Assembly: GCA_002694985.1 (NCBI GenBank)
Contig: NZNS01000001.1
Location: 62,001-126,000, forward strand
DNA length: 64,000 nucleotides
Source of the DNA: Parvibaculum sp.
GTDB lineage: Bacteria; Pseudomonadota; Alphaproteobacteria; Parvibaculales; Parvibaculaceae
Direction of reading: 5' to 3'
Shown here: one piece after another, positions 26,294-36,563 of the stretch
Position numbering within the stretch: position 1 is the first letter of the stretch
How the letters are laid out: each line of letters opens with the position of its first letter
The notes under the pieces: generated by a model
What the model was told of the DNA's origin: nothing
Database searches by the model: none
The model's input: only the letters and a program-made list of their open reading frames with translations
Program-made: the position numbers and the translations under genes

Positions 26294-26668
26294 CGCATCC
26301 TCATTGCAGAAGACGAGCCTGCCGTGCGCACCTTCATCCAGCGTGCGCTTCAGGGCGCGGGCCATGAGGTTGAATGTGTTGGCGATGGCAGCGATGCGCT
26401 CGAAGCGCTTGCTCGTGCGCGGCCGCACCGTGCGCATGATCTTCTGCTGACGGATATCCTGATGCCGGTGATGGACGGGGTTTCGCTTGCGCTTCTTGCC
26501 GCTCGCGATGCGCCTTCTCTGCGCATCATGCTGATGACGGGCTATTCGGATCAGCGCGAACGCGCACATGGGCTCGATGCGATCATCCAGGACATTCTGC
26601 TCAAGCCCTTCACGCTCGACGAACTCGTCATGCGCGTTCAGGCCGTACTCGATATGGACAGGAACTAG
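26288..26668 (+). CDS. cpdR: Single-domain response regulator CpdR
   Basis: This stand-alone 126-residue receiver domain is close to Caulobacter CpdR: MARILIAEDEPAVR at the start, the phospho-acceptor Asp in LLTDILMPVMDGVSLAL, and MTGYSDQRERAHGLDAIIQDILLKPF with the conserved Thr/Lys. In Caulobacter, unphosphorylated CpdR directs ClpXP to destroy CtrA-related targets. Function here is by analogy. It overlaps the end of the convergent TIGR02302 gene by 4 bases. Tandem repeats precede its ATG. Confidence 0.9.
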   Translation: MARILIAEDEPAVRTFIQRALQGAGHEVECVGDGSDALEALARARPHRAHDLLLTDILMPVMDGVSLALLAARDAPSLRIMLMTGYSDQRERAHGLDAIIQDILLKPFTLDELVMRVQAVLDMDRN

Positions 26669-29163
26669 AAACGTCTGAGCAGGCGGTCGAGATAGTCGAG
26701 TTCGATCTGCGGACGGCCAAGCTCCATGGCGCGCTCGCGCAACTCCTTCAAGATCCGCTGCGCGCGCTGTGTGTCGATATGATCGGGCACACTCCTGGTG
26801 TTCGTTTCGCTGGGGCTGGAAGAGGGCCGCCCGAAAGGATCTTTGCCCCCGGACCTTCGCGCCGTGCCTTGCCCGGAGCGACCCTGCATCAGCTTGTCGG
26901 CGAGCGCCTGCGCACCCTTCTGCATGTTCTGGATCGCCTGTCCCTGTGATGCGGTGGCGCGGTCGGCGCGGGCGGCGTCCAGACGTTCCCTTGCGTCCTT
27001 CATCGATTTCCGTGCCTCACCCAATGCGTCGGGTGCCTCGGCGCCCTTGTCTTTCAGCATGTCGAGCATGCTGTCGAGTTCTTCTTCAAGCGCGTGCTGC
27101 TGCCGGGCAAGCTCGTCCAGTTCTTGTTGTTCCGAAGGTGAGCCGAGCTTCCGCGCCGCATCGGGATCGTTTCTCAGCTTCTCCAGTTCGCGGAAGGTTT
27201 GGTCCATCAGGTCGCGCTGTTTCGAGATCATCTTGCCGATGTCGTCGATGGCTTGCGCCATTGCCTGATCCGAGGGGCTTGGCGGGCCCTGCTCGCCCGG
27301 CAATTGCAGGTTTTCGAGAATGTTCTGGAGCTTGTCGAGCATGGCCTGCGCCTGTTCGCGCGCGCCGCTCTGCGCCAGATCCTCGATCTGCCGCATCATC
27401 TCTTCGAGCTCTCCGCGTTCGATGGTCTGCGTGTCGCCATCGGGAAACTCGCTCTGCATCAGCAGGTTCTCGACGGGCTGCATTTCGGCAATCGCTTCCA
27501 TGTAACGGTTGAAGGCGTCTTTCAACTCCTTCATCAGCCGGTCGATTTCTTCCGTTCCCGCCTCTTCGGCCAGCGCATCGGCCAGCGCCTTCCGCGCGTT
27601 GCGCAGGTCGCGTTCGGCGAGCGACAGGTCGCCATCCTCGATCCTGAGCGCGACCGACCACAAGAGGTCGTAAATGCCCGTCAGGTCGGTGTCGCGGGAT
27701 GCCTCCGTCAGTCGCCAATAGGCGGCGCGCAGAGAGAGATAGACCACCTTGTCGTCGATATAGCGCTCCGCATCCTGTGTGAAATTATCGATGAAGCGGG
27801 CAACGCTTGCGCCCGAGCGCGGGTCGAGCGCGAGGCGGCGGCGCTGTTCGATGATGGCGCGGGCGAGCGGATCTGTGAAGTCGCGCGCGGGCAGGATGAT
27901 CGAAACGGGTTCCGACCTCCCTTGCTGTTTCAGATCGTCGGTTGCGGCAAGCGTGATCGTCACCGGCAATCCCGCCCAGGGATGTGCGGTGAGTTCGGCG
28001 AAGGTCTCGCCTTGCGCGTCGCGCGGGCGCGAACCCGGCAGGTTGAGCCGCACTTCCGGCGGCGTCACGCGCGGTTGAGGCACGGTCACGGCGGGGTCGG
28101 TCCGGGGAAGGCCGATGCGGTCGAGCGCAATCAGCGCTTCGGCGTTCGCGACGCCATAATCGTCCTTCACCCGGTAGCTGAAATGGAGCGCGCCGGATGC
28201 CGCGCGCTCAATCGGCTTCAACAGCTCTATTTCCGGGTCGTGGTCCGGCGTCACCTCGATGTGCCAGGCGCGGATCATGCGTCCGCCTTCCGTGAGCGCC
28301 ACATCCGCCGTCTCCGTCATCGGGGCGTCGATGGAGTAATTCTCCGCGCTCACGGTTTCGAGCGTTTGCGGTTCGTTGCGGCTCTCTCCGTGGATTTCGA
28401 GCACCGGCGCATTCTTCAGCCCGTGGACGCGAATGGAAAGCGTGGCGCCCTCCGGCGCTTCGAGCCGGGTGATTTCCTTCGCCTCTTGCGTCTTGCGTTC
28501 GAGATAGACGGGCGGCTTGCCGGTATAGCCGGGCGGTGTGATCCAGGCTTCGATATTGGCCATGCGCGCACCCGCCGCGCCCGGCAGCATCGCGTCGCTC
28601 AGCCGGTCGAGACGGCCGGCGCCAGTTCCTGCGATGCCGATGACGAGGAGGAGGGCGACGGCGGCCCGAATGGCGTAAGGGTCGCGCAGCGCCAGCACCG
28701 ACACGGGAAGGCCGATGCGAAGCCGCGCAATCCGCTCCGACATCCAGTTGCGATGCGCAGCCCAGAGTTCCGGGTCGCCGGTGTTCCCGGCGGGGACATC
28801 CTCATAGGAGGAAAGCGGCGCATGGGCGAGGCCGGATGATTTTTCGAGATGGCGCAGCGCCTCGTCGCGACCCGGCCAGCGGAAGCCGCGAAAGCCCTGC
28901 CAGAGCAACCAGATCGTCAGTGTGCCGAAAATTGCCAGCAGTGCCCAGTGCAGCGAAAGGGGGAGGCTCGCAAAAAGGCCGAAAAGGGCAAGCGCGATGA
29001 ACAGCCCGGCAACCGCCGCGGCGGGCCAGATTGCGGGCAGCAGTTCTTCCCAGAAAAGCAGCGCGCGAGAGATGCGTACACGGCGTTCAACGCGCGCCGG
29101 CAGTTTCGTGCCGCGCGGGTCTTCCCGTCTTCCTGCCGGTGTTTTTCCTCCGGGGCCGGTCAA
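26665..29163 (-). CDS. TIGR02302 (DUF4175) membrane protein
   Basis: This 832-residue protein has two or three N-terminal membrane helices (about residues 38-85) plus another near 170. A large extracytoplasmic region with immunoglobulin-like beta strands follows, then a Gln/Glu/Asp-rich helical C-terminus from about residue 500 (coiled coil with LQNILENLQLPGEQGPPSPSD). This family is found in alphaproteobacteria and has no known activity. The start at 29163 is TTG, as no ATG fits the frame. It lies 68 bases after lysA and likely shares its transcript. Confidence 0.86.
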   Translation of the reverse strand: MTGPGGKTPAGRREDPRGTKLPARVERRVRISRALLFWEELLPAIWPAAAVAGLFIALALFGLFASLPLSLHWALLAIFGTLTIWLLWQGFRGFRWPGRDEALRHLEKSSGLAHAPLSSYEDVPAGNTGDPELWAAHRNWMSERIARLRIGLPVSVLALRDPYAIRAAVALLLVIGIAGTGAGRLDRLSDAMLPGAAGARMANIEAWITPPGYTGKPPVYLERKTQEAKEITRLEAPEGATLSIRVHGLKNAPVLEIHGESRNEPQTLETVSAENYSIDAPMTETADVALTEGGRMIRAWHIEVTPDHDPEIELLKPIERAASGALHFSYRVKDDYGVANAEALIALDRIGLPRTDPAVTVPQPRVTPPEVRLNLPGSRPRDAQGETFAELTAHPWAGLPVTITLAATDDLKQQGRSEPVSIILPARDFTDPLARAIIEQRRRLALDPRSGASVARFIDNFTQDAERYIDDKVVYLSLRAAYWRLTEASRDTDLTGIYDLLWSVALRIEDGDLSLAERDLRNARKALADALAEEAGTEEIDRLMKELKDAFNRYMEAIAEMQPVENLLMQSEFPDGDTQTIERGELEEMMRQIEDLAQSGAREQAQAMLDKLQNILENLQLPGEQGPPSPSDQAMAQAIDDIGKMISKQRDLMDQTFRELEKLRNDPDAARKLGSPSEQQELDELARQQHALEEELDSMLDMLKDKGAEAPDALGEARKSMKDARERLDAARADRATASQGQAIQNMQKGAQALADKLMQGRSGQGTARRSGGKDPFGRPSSSPSETNTRSVPDHIDTQRAQRILKELRERAMELGRPQIELDYLDRLLRRF

Positions 29164-29231
29164 GCCTTCTCGCCCTCGTTCATGCTCGCTCGTTCACGCT
29201 CGCGTACCGTTTCCGGCCCGTGGCAGAACGC

Positions 29232-30497
29232 CTAATCGAGCCAGGACGGAATGATATCCTGTTTCAGCATTGCGTCATAACTGGGGCGCGCGCGGACCTC
29301 CTCGAAGGTCTCGCCCTTCACCATGACTTCGGGCACGAGAGGCCTTGTATTGTAGGTCGATGCCTGCACGGCGCCGTAAGCGCCCGCGGACATGATGGCG
29401 ACGAGATCGCCGCTCCCGAGTTTGGGAAGCTTTCGTCCCTTGGCAAAATAATCGCCCGTTTCGCAGACGGGGCCAACCACGTCATAGGTCATCTGTTCCG
29501 CGTCAGCCGCTTCGGCGACGGCGCGAATTTCGTGGAAGGCGTCGTAGAGCGTCGGGCGGATCAGGTCGTTCATTGCCGCATCGAGAATGAGGAAGTTGCG
29601 GTCGTCGCCCTGTTTTTCATAGATCACGCGGCTGACGAGAATGCCCGCATTGCCCGCGATCAGGCGTCCCGGCTCGAAGGTCAGCGCGCAGCCGAGATGG
29701 CCCATTGTGCGCTTCACCATCGCGGCATATTCGTCGGGATGCGGCGGCACGTCATTGTCGCCGCGATAGGGAATGCCGAGCCCGCCGCCAAGATCGATGT
29801 GACGGATGTCGTGGCCGCGCGCGCGCAGTTCCTCGACCATGGTCGCCACGCGCGTGAACGCCGCGTCGAAAGGCGCGAGATCGGTCAGCTGGCTGCCGAT
29901 ATGAACGTCGATGCCACTCGCCTCGATGCCCGGCAGTTCCCTCGCGCGGTCATAGACCGAAGGGGCGCGCTGCCATGAAATGCCGAACTTGTTTTCTGCC
30001 TTGCCGGTTGCGATCTTTTCATGCGTCTTCGCGTCGACATCGGGGTTCACGCGGATCGCGACACGCGCGGTGAGGCCCCGCGCGGATGCAAGCTGCGAGA
30101 GAAGTTCGAGTTCGGGTTCGGATTCGACATTGAAGCGGTCGATCCCGGTTTCGAGCGCGAAACTCATCTCGGTTTCGGTCTTGCCGACGCCGGAAAAGAC
30201 GATCTTGTCCGCGCTGATGCCTGCCGCCAGCGCGCGGCGTAGTTCACCCTCCGACACGACGTCCGCACCAGCGCCCTGTCTTGCCAGTGTCGCGACCACG
30301 GCGAGGTTCGAATTGGCCTTCACCGAATAGCAGACGCGCGCGGGCTGTCCCTTGAAGGCATCCGCAAAGACGCGGTAGTGCCGTTCAAGCGTTGCGCTCG
30401 AATAGCAATAGAAGGGTGTGCCGACCGCAGCGGCAATCTCGGGGATCGCGACGTCCTCGGCATGAAGAACGCCGTCGCGATAGTCGAAGTGATGCAT
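29232..30497 (-). CDS. lysA: Diaminopimelate decarboxylase
   Basis: This PLP-dependent fold III decarboxylase makes L-lysine from meso-diaminopimelate. PLP-Lys is in CYSVKANSNLAVV. HIGSQLTDLAPF, HIDLGGGLGIPY, FEPGRLIAGNAGILV and the late Cys (VGPVCETGDYFAKG) and Tyr (SAGAYGAVQASTYN) active-site motifs are present. At 421 residues it is the usual length. It follows argH and the LptM-like lipoprotein gene on the same strand. Confidence 0.95.
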   Translation of the reverse strand: MHHFDYRDGVLHAEDVAIPEIAAAVGTPFYCYSSATLERHYRVFADAFKGQPARVCYSVKANSNLAVVATLARQGAGADVVSEGELRRALAAGISADKIVFSGVGKTETEMSFALETGIDRFNVESEPELELLSQLASARGLTARVAIRVNPDVDAKTHEKIATGKAENKFGISWQRAPSVYDRARELPGIEASGIDVHIGSQLTDLAPFDAAFTRVATMVEELRARGHDIRHIDLGGGLGIPYRGDNDVPPHPDEYAAMVKRTMGHLGCALTFEPGRLIAGNAGILVSRVIYEKQGDDRNFLILDAAMNDLIRPTLYDAFHEIRAVAEAADAEQMTYDVVGPVCETGDYFAKGRKLPKLGSGDLVAIMSAGAYGAVQASTYNTRPLVPEVMVKGETFEEVRARPSYDAMLKQDIIPSWLD

Positions 30498-30524
30498 GGT
30501 CTTTGTCCGGGGCGCGGGGTGCGC

Positions 30525-30761
30525 TCAGTAGTTGCTGACGCGGCTGCGCGGCGCGATATCTTCCATTTCCTCGTGGAGCGGTTCGGCGGCGACGGGCGGA
30601 TTATCGCCCAGCACGTCTTGCGCCGAGGGGCCCTGTTCGGCTGCGGGACGTGGTTTCGCCCCTGCGGGAAGTTCGGGGTCGCCCTTGCGCCCGCAGGCCG
30701 AAAGCGTCGCGGCGAGCGCGAGCCCGAGCAGCGCCGTCATGATCGTCCGCCCTATCGTCAT
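30525..30761 (-). CDS. LptM/YifL-like small lipoprotein
   Basis: This 78-residue lipoprotein has a signal peptide with the lipobox ALAATLSACGRKGDPELP; the CGRKGDPELP motif is typical of YifL/LptM. LptM in E. coli assists LptD maturation at the outer membrane. The chosen ATG at 30761 has GGGAGAAGCGGG upstream; a longer frame to 30806 would overlap argH. Its placement between lysA and argH is common in proteobacteria. Confidence 0.82.
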   Translation of the reverse strand: MTIGRTIMTALLGLALAATLSACGRKGDPELPAGAKPRPAAEQGPSAQDVLGDNPPVAAEPLHEEMEDIAPRSRVSNY

Positions 30762-30777
30762 CCCGCTTCTCCCAGCT

Positions 30778-32172
30778 CTAGCGGCCGCCATCGCGCCCGA
30801 GTTCATCGCGCCACCATTTCACGGCAGCGCGTACATTCTTCGGCGAGGTGCCGCCGAAGCTCGTCCGGCTGGCGACGGAGTTGTCGACGCCGAGAACGGA
30901 ATATACCTCATCCGTGATGCCGGGCTCCACCTCGCGCATTTCGTCGAGCGAAAGCCCGTCGAGATCGACGCCTTTCTGCTCCGCTTTCGCAACGAGCGCG
31001 CCCGTCACATGATGCGCCTGCCGGAAGGGGAGGTTCAGCGCCCGGACCAGCCAGTCGGCAAGATCGGTCGCGGTTGAGAAGCCGCGCGAGGCGGCGGCCC
31101 GCATCGATTCTTCGTTGACGCTCATGGTCTTCACCATGCCCGTCATCGCGGCCAGCGAGAGCGAGAGCGCATCAAGCGCGTCGAAGGCGGCTTCCTTGTC
31201 TTCCTGCATGTCCTTGGAATAGGCGAGCGGCAGGCCCTTCATCACGATGAGGAGCGAGGTCAGTGCACCGATCACGCGGCCCGCCTTCGCGCGCACGAGT
31301 TCGGCGGCGTCGGGGTTGCGCTTCTGCGGCATGATCGAGGAGCCGGTGGTGAAGCTGTCGGGCAGGCGAACGAAGTCGAAGCCCGGCGTTGACCAGATCA
31401 CGATTTCTTCGGCGAGCCGCGTCAGATGCGTGGCCGCAATCGAGGCCGCACCGAGCGTTTCGAGCACGAAATCGCGGTCGGAGACGCTGTCGAGCGAGTT
31501 CCGCGTCGGGCGCTCGAAGCGCAGCGCCTTCGCCGTCTGTTCCCGGTCGATGGGAAAGGAGGTTCCGGCAAGGGCTGCCGCGCCCAGCGGGCATTCATTG
31601 AGCCGCTTCCGCGCGTCTGAAAGCCGGCCCCGGTCGCGGCCCGCCATTTCCACATAGGCAAGGCAATGATGGCCGAAGGTCACGGGCTGGGCCGTCTGGA
31701 GATGCGTGAAGCCCGGCATGATGGTGGCCGCGTGTTCTTCCGCGCGCGTCAGCAGGGCTTCCTGCAGGTCGCGGAGCTGGCCGTCCAGATGGTCGAGCGT
31801 GTCGCGAATATAGAGCTTGAAGTCGGTCGCCACCTGATCGTTGCGCGAGCGCGCGGTATGAAGCCGTCCTGCCGCTGCGCCGATCAGGTCCGACAGCCGC
31901 GATTCCACGTTCATGTGGATGTCTTCGAGGTCGCGGCGGAATTCGAACTTGCCGCTCTCGATCTCGGCGAGAACCTGGTCCAGCCCTGCGACGATTTTTT
32001 CGGCATCGTCCCTTGAGATAATTCCCGTTTCGGCCAACATGCGGCAATGCGCCTTCGAACCCTCGATATCCTGGGCAAAGAAGCGCTGGTCAAAGCCGAT
32101 GGAGGCGTTGATTTCCTCCATGATCCGGTCGGGGCCTTCGCCGAAGCGTCCGCCCCACATCTTGTTGCTCAT
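30778..32172 (-). CDS. argH: Argininosuccinate lyase
   Basis: This fumarase-superfamily enzyme releases arginine and fumarate from argininosuccinate. It begins [24 protein letters not shown] and has the signature [17 protein letters not shown] with the catalytic Ser loop. [16 protein letters not shown] and [16 protein letters not shown] (catalytic His) are also present. Its 464 residues are normal. It is first in the argH-lptM-lysA unit. Confidence 0.95.
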   Translation of the reverse strand: MSNKMWGGRFGEGPDRIMEEINASIGFDQRFFAQDIEGSKAHCRMLAETGIISRDDAEKIVAGLDQVLAEIESGKFEFRRDLEDIHMNVESRLSDLIGAAAGRLHTARSRNDQVATDFKLYIRDTLDHLDGQLRDLQEALLTRAEEHAATIMPGFTHLQTAQPVTFGHHCLAYVEMAGRDRGRLSDARKRLNECPLGAAALAGTSFPIDREQTAKALRFERPTRNSLDSVSDRDFVLETLGAASIAATHLTRLAEEIVIWSTPGFDFVRLPDSFTTGSSIMPQKRNPDAAELVRAKAGRVIGALTSLLIVMKGLPLAYSKDMQEDKEAAFDALDALSLSLAAMTGMVKTMSVNEESMRAAASRGFSTATDLADWLVRALNLPFRQAHHVTGALVAKAEQKGVDLDGLSLDEMREVEPGITDEVYSVLGVDNSVASRTSFGGTSPKNVRAAVKWWRDELGRDGGR

Positions 32173-32250
32173 GTCGTTCTCCGGGCTCCTGTTCAGGTCT
32201 TACCGGTGCCTTGGGCGGCATTCCGAAGCCAAGCCGAAAAAGAGTAGGGA

Positions 32251-32880
32251 ATGTTCCAGGGAAAGCCGAAAACAATCGTCATTCTGGCCGCAGCGGCGCT
32301 GATAGCCGCAGGCGCGGTATACTTGATTGGACAGGGGGGCGGCAACCCGGACGGACCGGCCATGAGCGAGGCCGCCGCCCGGCTCGATGCGGTGGCCATC
32401 GGCGAAGTCGCCAATTTCAAGGCGAAGCCCGTGCCCGCCGCCGTCTCCGCCTTCACCTTCGAGAATGCCGATGGCGAGCCCCTGACGCTCGCCGATTTCC
32501 GGGGCAAGCTCGTTCTTTTGAACATCTGGGCGACCTGGTGCGGCCCTTGCCGGGAGGAAATGCCGGAGCTGGACGAGCTTCAGGAGGCGTTCGGGGGCGA
32601 GCGTTTCGAGGTCGTGGCCCTCAGCGTTGACAGCAACGGGCAAAAGCTCGTCCGCGATTTCCTTGCCGAGGTGGAGGCTGACCATCTCGGCCTCTATATC
32701 GACCCCACCGCCAAGGCGAATTTCACGCTGGGCGCCTTTGGCCTGCCGACGACGCTCCTGATCTCGCCGGAGGGCGAGGAAATCGGACGTATGGTCGGCC
32801 CCGCCCCCTGGGCGAGCGAGGACGCAAAGGCCTTTATCGCTGAAGCCCTCAGACTTTACGCGCCTGAAGCGAATAGCTGA
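32251..32880 (+). CDS. TlpA/DsbE-like thiol-disulfide oxidoreductase
   Basis: One N-terminal membrane helix (about residues 8-27) anchors a periplasmic thioredoxin fold with the redox motif WATWCGPCREEMPEL. LPTTLLISPEGEEIGRMVG supplies the cis-Pro (PTT). TlpA-type proteins reduce cytochrome c apoproteins or copper centres. It is divergent from argH and has no c-maturation genes beside it, so its partner is not clear. Confidence 0.88.
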   Translation: MFQGKPKTIVILAAAALIAAGAVYLIGQGGGNPDGPAMSEAAARLDAVAIGEVANFKAKPVPAAVSAFTFENADGEPLTLADFRGKLVLLNIWATWCGPCREEMPELDELQEAFGGERFEVVALSVDSNGQKLVRDFLAEVEADHLGLYIDPTAKANFTLGAFGLPTTLLISPEGEEIGRMVGPAPWASEDAKAFIAEALRLYAPEANS

Positions 32881-32922
32881 GGGGGAGGCGGGGTTTTCCT
32901 TCCTGTTCGGAAAAGGTCAGGC

Positions 32923-33459
32923 TCACGCGCTATCCACTCTCGTCACGAACATGCCGCCAATGACCTGACAGGGCTCACTGCCGCCCGCCGTCACGGGGAC
33001 CGACATGGCGTGGCCCACGAGGTAAAGGCGGCCCGATGCCGCGAAGGGCACCTTCATGAAGACGGGTTTCTGGCTCTCGAAGGCGTGCTTGGCGATGGCG
33101 AGCCAGCGGCGCTGGACGGAGGCCGGGTCTTTGCTTGAGAAGGCGGTGCTTTCCTCGGCGAATTCGGAAAGGCATTTGCCCGTCCGTTCCTCGCCCAGCA
33201 GTTCGACCAGCGCCGTCCCGAAAAGACGGATGCGAAAATCCTCGCCGCCATCCAGCGCCTCGGCAATGACGATGTTTGGCATCAGCTTGACGATCTCGGC
33301 AGGATTGATGTCGGCCCGGTCGGCCATCTCGCGCGTACCGCGTTTGCGTTCGAGATAGTCATGGAGCGCGCATACCGAGGGATGCTCGGGCGCCTCCATG
33401 AATTGCGGTTCTTCCGTCATCTTTCCGACGCGGCCGCCTTGATCGAAGCTTGTGGCCAT
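32923..33459 (-). CDS. PAS-domain protein, PAS_5 family
   Basis: This 178-residue protein is close to the alphaproteobacterial PAS_5 family: a central IRLFGTALVELLGEERTGKCLSEFAEES segment and a C-terminal strand pair (RLYLVGHAMSVPVT). It has no kinase or output domain, so it is a stand-alone sensory or adaptor protein. ATG 33459 has GAGGACGGA upstream and was preferred to an earlier frame opening at 33510. Its signal is unknown. Confidence 0.78.
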   Translation of the reverse strand: MATSFDQGGRVGKMTEEPQFMEAPEHPSVCALHDYLERKRGTREMADRADINPAEIVKLMPNIVIAEALDGGEDFRIRLFGTALVELLGEERTGKCLSEFAEESTAFSSKDPASVQRRWLAIAKHAFESQKPVFMKVPFAASGRLYLVGHAMSVPVTAGGSEPCQVIGGMFVTRVDSA

Positions 33460-33592
33460 TTCCGTCCTCGCAGGGTGCCTTGAGGCCCCCTTTTTGACGG
33501 TATTTTGCACGGGACAGGGTTAACGAATCGATAGGCGGAGCATTCCGGGGCGAACGGCGTTGCGCGTCCGCGACGGCGCTGTCGGGCTGTTT

Positions 33593-34468
33593 CTAGCGTG
33601 TCGGGACGGGGGTTTCGCCGCGATAATCGTAGAAGCCGCGCTGCGCCTTGCGGCCGAGCCAGCCGGCCTCGACATATTTCACGAGAAGCGGGCAGGGCCG
33701 GTATTTTGAATCCGCCAGCCCGTCATAGAGCACCTGCATGATCGACAGGCAGGTATCGAGGCCGATGAAGTCGGCCAGCTGGAGCGGTCCCATCGGGTGG
33801 TTCGCGCCGAGTTTCATCGCCTTGTCGATGCTCTCGACCGAGCCCACGCCTTCGTAAAGCGTGTAGACCGCTTCATTGATCATCGGCAGCAGGATGCGGT
33901 TGACGATGAAGGCCGGGAAGTCTTCTGCGTTTGCAATCTTCTTGCCGAGCGAGCTTGCGAAGTCCTGCATTGCGTCGAAGGTCGCATCGTCGGTCGCGAT
34001 CCCGCGAACCAGTTCGACCAGTTCCATCACCGGAACCGGATTCATGAAGTGAACGCCCATGAAGCGTTCGGGCCGGTCGGTCGAGGCCGCGAGGCGGGTA
34101 ATCGATATGGAAGAGGTGTTGGTCGCGATCAGCGCGTCCTCGCGCAGATGCGGGCAGAGTTCGGCGAAGATCTTGCGTTTAACCTCTTCGCTCTCGGTCG
34201 CCGACTCGATCACGATGTCGGCATCCTCGAAATTTTCCATGCTCTCGGCGAGACCGAGAAGTTCGAGCGCCTTGTCGCGCTGTTCGACGGTGATGCGCTC
34301 ACTCGATACCTGCCGCGCCATGTTGCCGTCGATGGTGGCAAGCCCCGCTTCGATGCGCTCGCGCGAGACGTCGTAAAGAGCGACCTCATATCCCGCCAGC
34401 GCGCAGACATGCGCGATACCGTTGCCCATCTGACCGGCGCCGATGACGCCTACCTTGCGAAACTTCAT
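33593..34468 (-). CDS. hbd: 3-hydroxybutyryl-CoA dehydrogenase
   Basis: This NAD(H)-dependent enzyme of 291 residues interconverts (S)-3-hydroxybutyryl-CoA and acetoacetyl-CoA. The Rossmann motif VIGAGQMGNGIAHVC starts the chain. NTSSISITRLA, HFMNPVPVMELVE (catalytic His) and GFIVNRIL-like AFIVNRILLP are present. It is downstream of etfB-etfA on the same strand, separated by a terminator. It links PHB/crotonyl-CoA metabolism with beta-oxidation. Confidence 0.94.
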   Translation of the reverse strand: MKFRKVGVIGAGQMGNGIAHVCALAGYEVALYDVSRERIEAGLATIDGNMARQVSSERITVEQRDKALELLGLAESMENFEDADIVIESATESEEVKRKIFAELCPHLREDALIATNTSSISITRLAASTDRPERFMGVHFMNPVPVMELVELVRGIATDDATFDAMQDFASSLGKKIANAEDFPAFIVNRILLPMINEAVYTLYEGVGSVESIDKAMKLGANHPMGPLQLADFIGLDTCLSIMQVLYDGLADSKYRPCPLLVKYVEAGWLGRKAQRGFYDYRGETPVPTR

Positions 34469-34570
34469 TACTCGAAACCCGTGGTTTTCCTGCTCTGCCC
34501 CTGAGCCCCATGCCCGCCGGGGTGGCGGGCATGGATTGGCCTAAGAATGGCGTGGAAGGCAAGCAGCGTA

Positions 34571-34604
34571 AAGAAAAAGCGCCACCAGTTTCCCGGTGGC
34601 GCTT
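34571..34604 (-). terminator. Rho-independent terminator after etfA
   Basis: A 10-base stem AAGCGCCACC/GGTGGCGCTT with a short loop is followed on the minus strand by T-rich TTTTCTTT. It ends the etfB-etfA transcript before hbd. Confidence 0.88.
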
Positions 34605-34633
34605 CGTTTTGGATGCAAATGAGGCTTGCGGGT

Positions 34634-35575
34634 TCAGAGACCGGCTTTGCCGAGCTCTTCTTCGAGTTCAGGTACGGCCTTGAAAAGGTCCGCCACGAGG
34701 CCGTAATCGGCGACCTGGAAGATCGGGGCCTCTTCGTCCTTGTTGATCGCGACGATGACCTTGGAATCCTTCATGCCCGCGAGATGCTGGATCGCGCCGG
34801 AGATGCCGACCGCGATATAGAGCTCGGGAGCGACGACCTTGCCGGTCTGGCCGACCTGGTAGTCGTTCGGCACGAAGCCCGCATCGACCGCTGCGCGCGA
34901 GGCGCCGACGCCGGCGCCCAGCTTGTCGGCGATCTTTTCGAGCATGGCGAAGTTCTCGCCGTTCTGCATGCCGCGGCCGCCCGAGATGATGATCTTGGCT
35001 GAGGTCAGCTCCGGACGGTCGGATTTCGTCAGCTCTTCGCTCACGAATTCGGTCAGACCGGGATTTTCCGCCGCGCCGATCTTCTCGATGGAGGCCGAGC
35101 TGCCCTGGCCGGCCGCCGGGAAGGCGGTGGTGCGGACCGTGATGACCTTCTTTGCGTCGGTCGCCTTCACGGTCTGGATGGCGTTACCGGCATAGATCGG
35201 ACGCTCGAACGTGTCGGCGCTTTCGACAGCAGTGATTTCCGAAATCTGCGCCACGTCGAGAAGGGCGGCCACGCGCGGCATGAAGTTCTTGCCGACGGTG
35301 GTGGCGGCCGTGACGATGGCGTCATAGTCGCCTGCAAGGCTCACGACGAGCGCCGCAAGCGGCTCGGCAACCGGATGTTCGTACTGGGCGTCGTCGGCGA
35401 CGAGAACCTTCGCCACGCCGTCGAGCTTCGCGGCGGCTTCGGCGACTGCATCGCAGCCTTTGCCCGCAACGAGGATGACGACATCGCCGCCCAGCTTGGA
35501 GGCCGCCGTGACGGTCTTTGCTGTGGCATCGCTCAGGGCCGAGTTGTTGTGGTCTGCAATAACAAGCGTGGTCAT
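34634..35575 (-). CDS. etfA: Electron transfer flavoprotein alpha subunit
   Basis: This 313-residue FAD-binding subunit carries the ETF-alpha signature block in the C-terminal domain: [36 protein letters not shown] and [23 protein letters not shown] accepts electrons from acyl-CoA dehydrogenases (including Mcd in this window) and passes them to ETF-quinone oxidoreductase. Its start overlaps the etfB stop (ATGA-type). Confidence 0.95.
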   Translation of the reverse strand: MTTLVIADHNNSALSDATAKTVTAASKLGGDVVILVAGKGCDAVAEAAAKLDGVAKVLVADDAQYEHPVAEPLAALVVSLAGDYDAIVTAATTVGKNFMPRVAALLDVAQISEITAVESADTFERPIYAGNAIQTVKATDAKKVITVRTTAFPAAGQGSSASIEKIGAAENPGLTEFVSEELTKSDRPELTSAKIIISGGRGMQNGENFAMLEKIADKLGAGVGASRAAVDAGFVPNDYQVGQTGKVVAPELYIAVGISGAIQHLAGMKDSKVIVAINKDEEAPIFQVADYGLVADLFKAVPELEEELGKAGL

Positions 35576-36321
35576 CCGATCACTCCCGCTTCCTTGAGTT
35601 TCGAGACGAGTTCGGCGGCGGATTCGACCTTGATGCCGGCCGAGCGCTGCGGCGGTTCCGACACTTTCACGACTTCAAGACGTGCCTTCACGTCGACGCC
35701 GTAATCGGCCGGCGACTTTTCGTCGATCGGCTTCTTCTTCGCCTTCATGATGTTGGGCAGCGAGGCGTAGCGCGGCTCGTTGAGGCGCAGGTCGGCGGTC
35801 ACGACCGCCGGCATCTTGAGCTTCAGCGTCTGCAAGCCGCCATCGATTTCGCGGGTCAGGTTCAGCGTGTCGCCGGCGATCTCGACCTTCGAGGCGAAGG
35901 TGCCCTGCGACCAGCCGAGCAGCGCGGAAAGCATCTGGCCCGTCTGGTTGCAATCGTCGTCGATTGCCTGCTTGCCGAGAATGATGAGGTCCGGCTTTTC
36001 TTCCTCGGCGACCGCTTTCAGGATCTTCGCGACATTGAGCGGTTCGACGGTTTCATCGGTTTTCACGAGAATGCCGCGGTCGGCACCCATGGCGAGTGCC
36101 GTGCGGAGCGTTTCCGTGGACTGCGGGACGCCGATCGAAACGGCGACGACTTCGGTTGCCGTGCCCGCTTCCTTCAGACGAACCGCTTCTTCGATAGCGA
36201 TTTCGTCGAACGGGTTCATCGACATCTTGACGTTGGCGAGATCGACACCGCTGCCATCCGATTTCACGCGGATTTTCACGTTGTAGTCGACCACTCGCTT
36301 GATCGGTACGAGGACTTTCAT
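35572..36321 (-). CDS. etfB: Electron transfer flavoprotein beta subunit
   Basis: This 249-residue subunit binds AMP and forms the heterodimer with EtfA. It begins [25 protein letters not shown] and has [16 protein letters not shown] and [18 protein letters not shown], all ETF-beta hallmarks. It is the first gene of the etfB-etfA operon. A 242-base spacer to the adenosyltransferase gene likely holds its promoter, though no clear -35/-10 pair was seen. Confidence 0.95.
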   Translation of the reverse strand: MKVLVPIKRVVDYNVKIRVKSDGSGVDLANVKMSMNPFDEIAIEEAVRLKEAGTATEVVAVSIGVPQSTETLRTALAMGADRGILVKTDETVEPLNVAKILKAVAEEEKPDLIILGKQAIDDDCNQTGQMLSALLGWSQGTFASKVEIAGDTLNLTREIDGGLQTLKLKMPAVVTADLRLNEPRYASLPNIMKAKKKPIDEKSPADYGVDVKARLEVVKVSEPPQRSAGIKVESAAELVSKLKEAGVIG

Positions 36322-36563
36322 CGAGGCGGACTCCCTGCGCGTTGCCTTGGCGGCGAGGAACGGGGATGAAACTGCCCCCGGGCCTCACGGTACCTCGGCG
36401 CCGGTCTTGGTGTAGGTCTTGGGCGGGCGGCTGCCTTGAAACGGCTGTTTCTCGCGTGAAACGAGGCCAGACTCGCCCGCTGCCACAAAGCTGCTGTTGC
36501 GGGGCGGGAACCTAGTGGCCCCGCCCGCTCCTGTCAACGAATAGGGGCAAGCGCGGGCCGGGG

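Noticed and set aside
27199-28839. A 546-codon plus-strand frame opposite the TIGR02302 gene
   Set aside because: It lacks motifs and the opposite strand fits a known family well.
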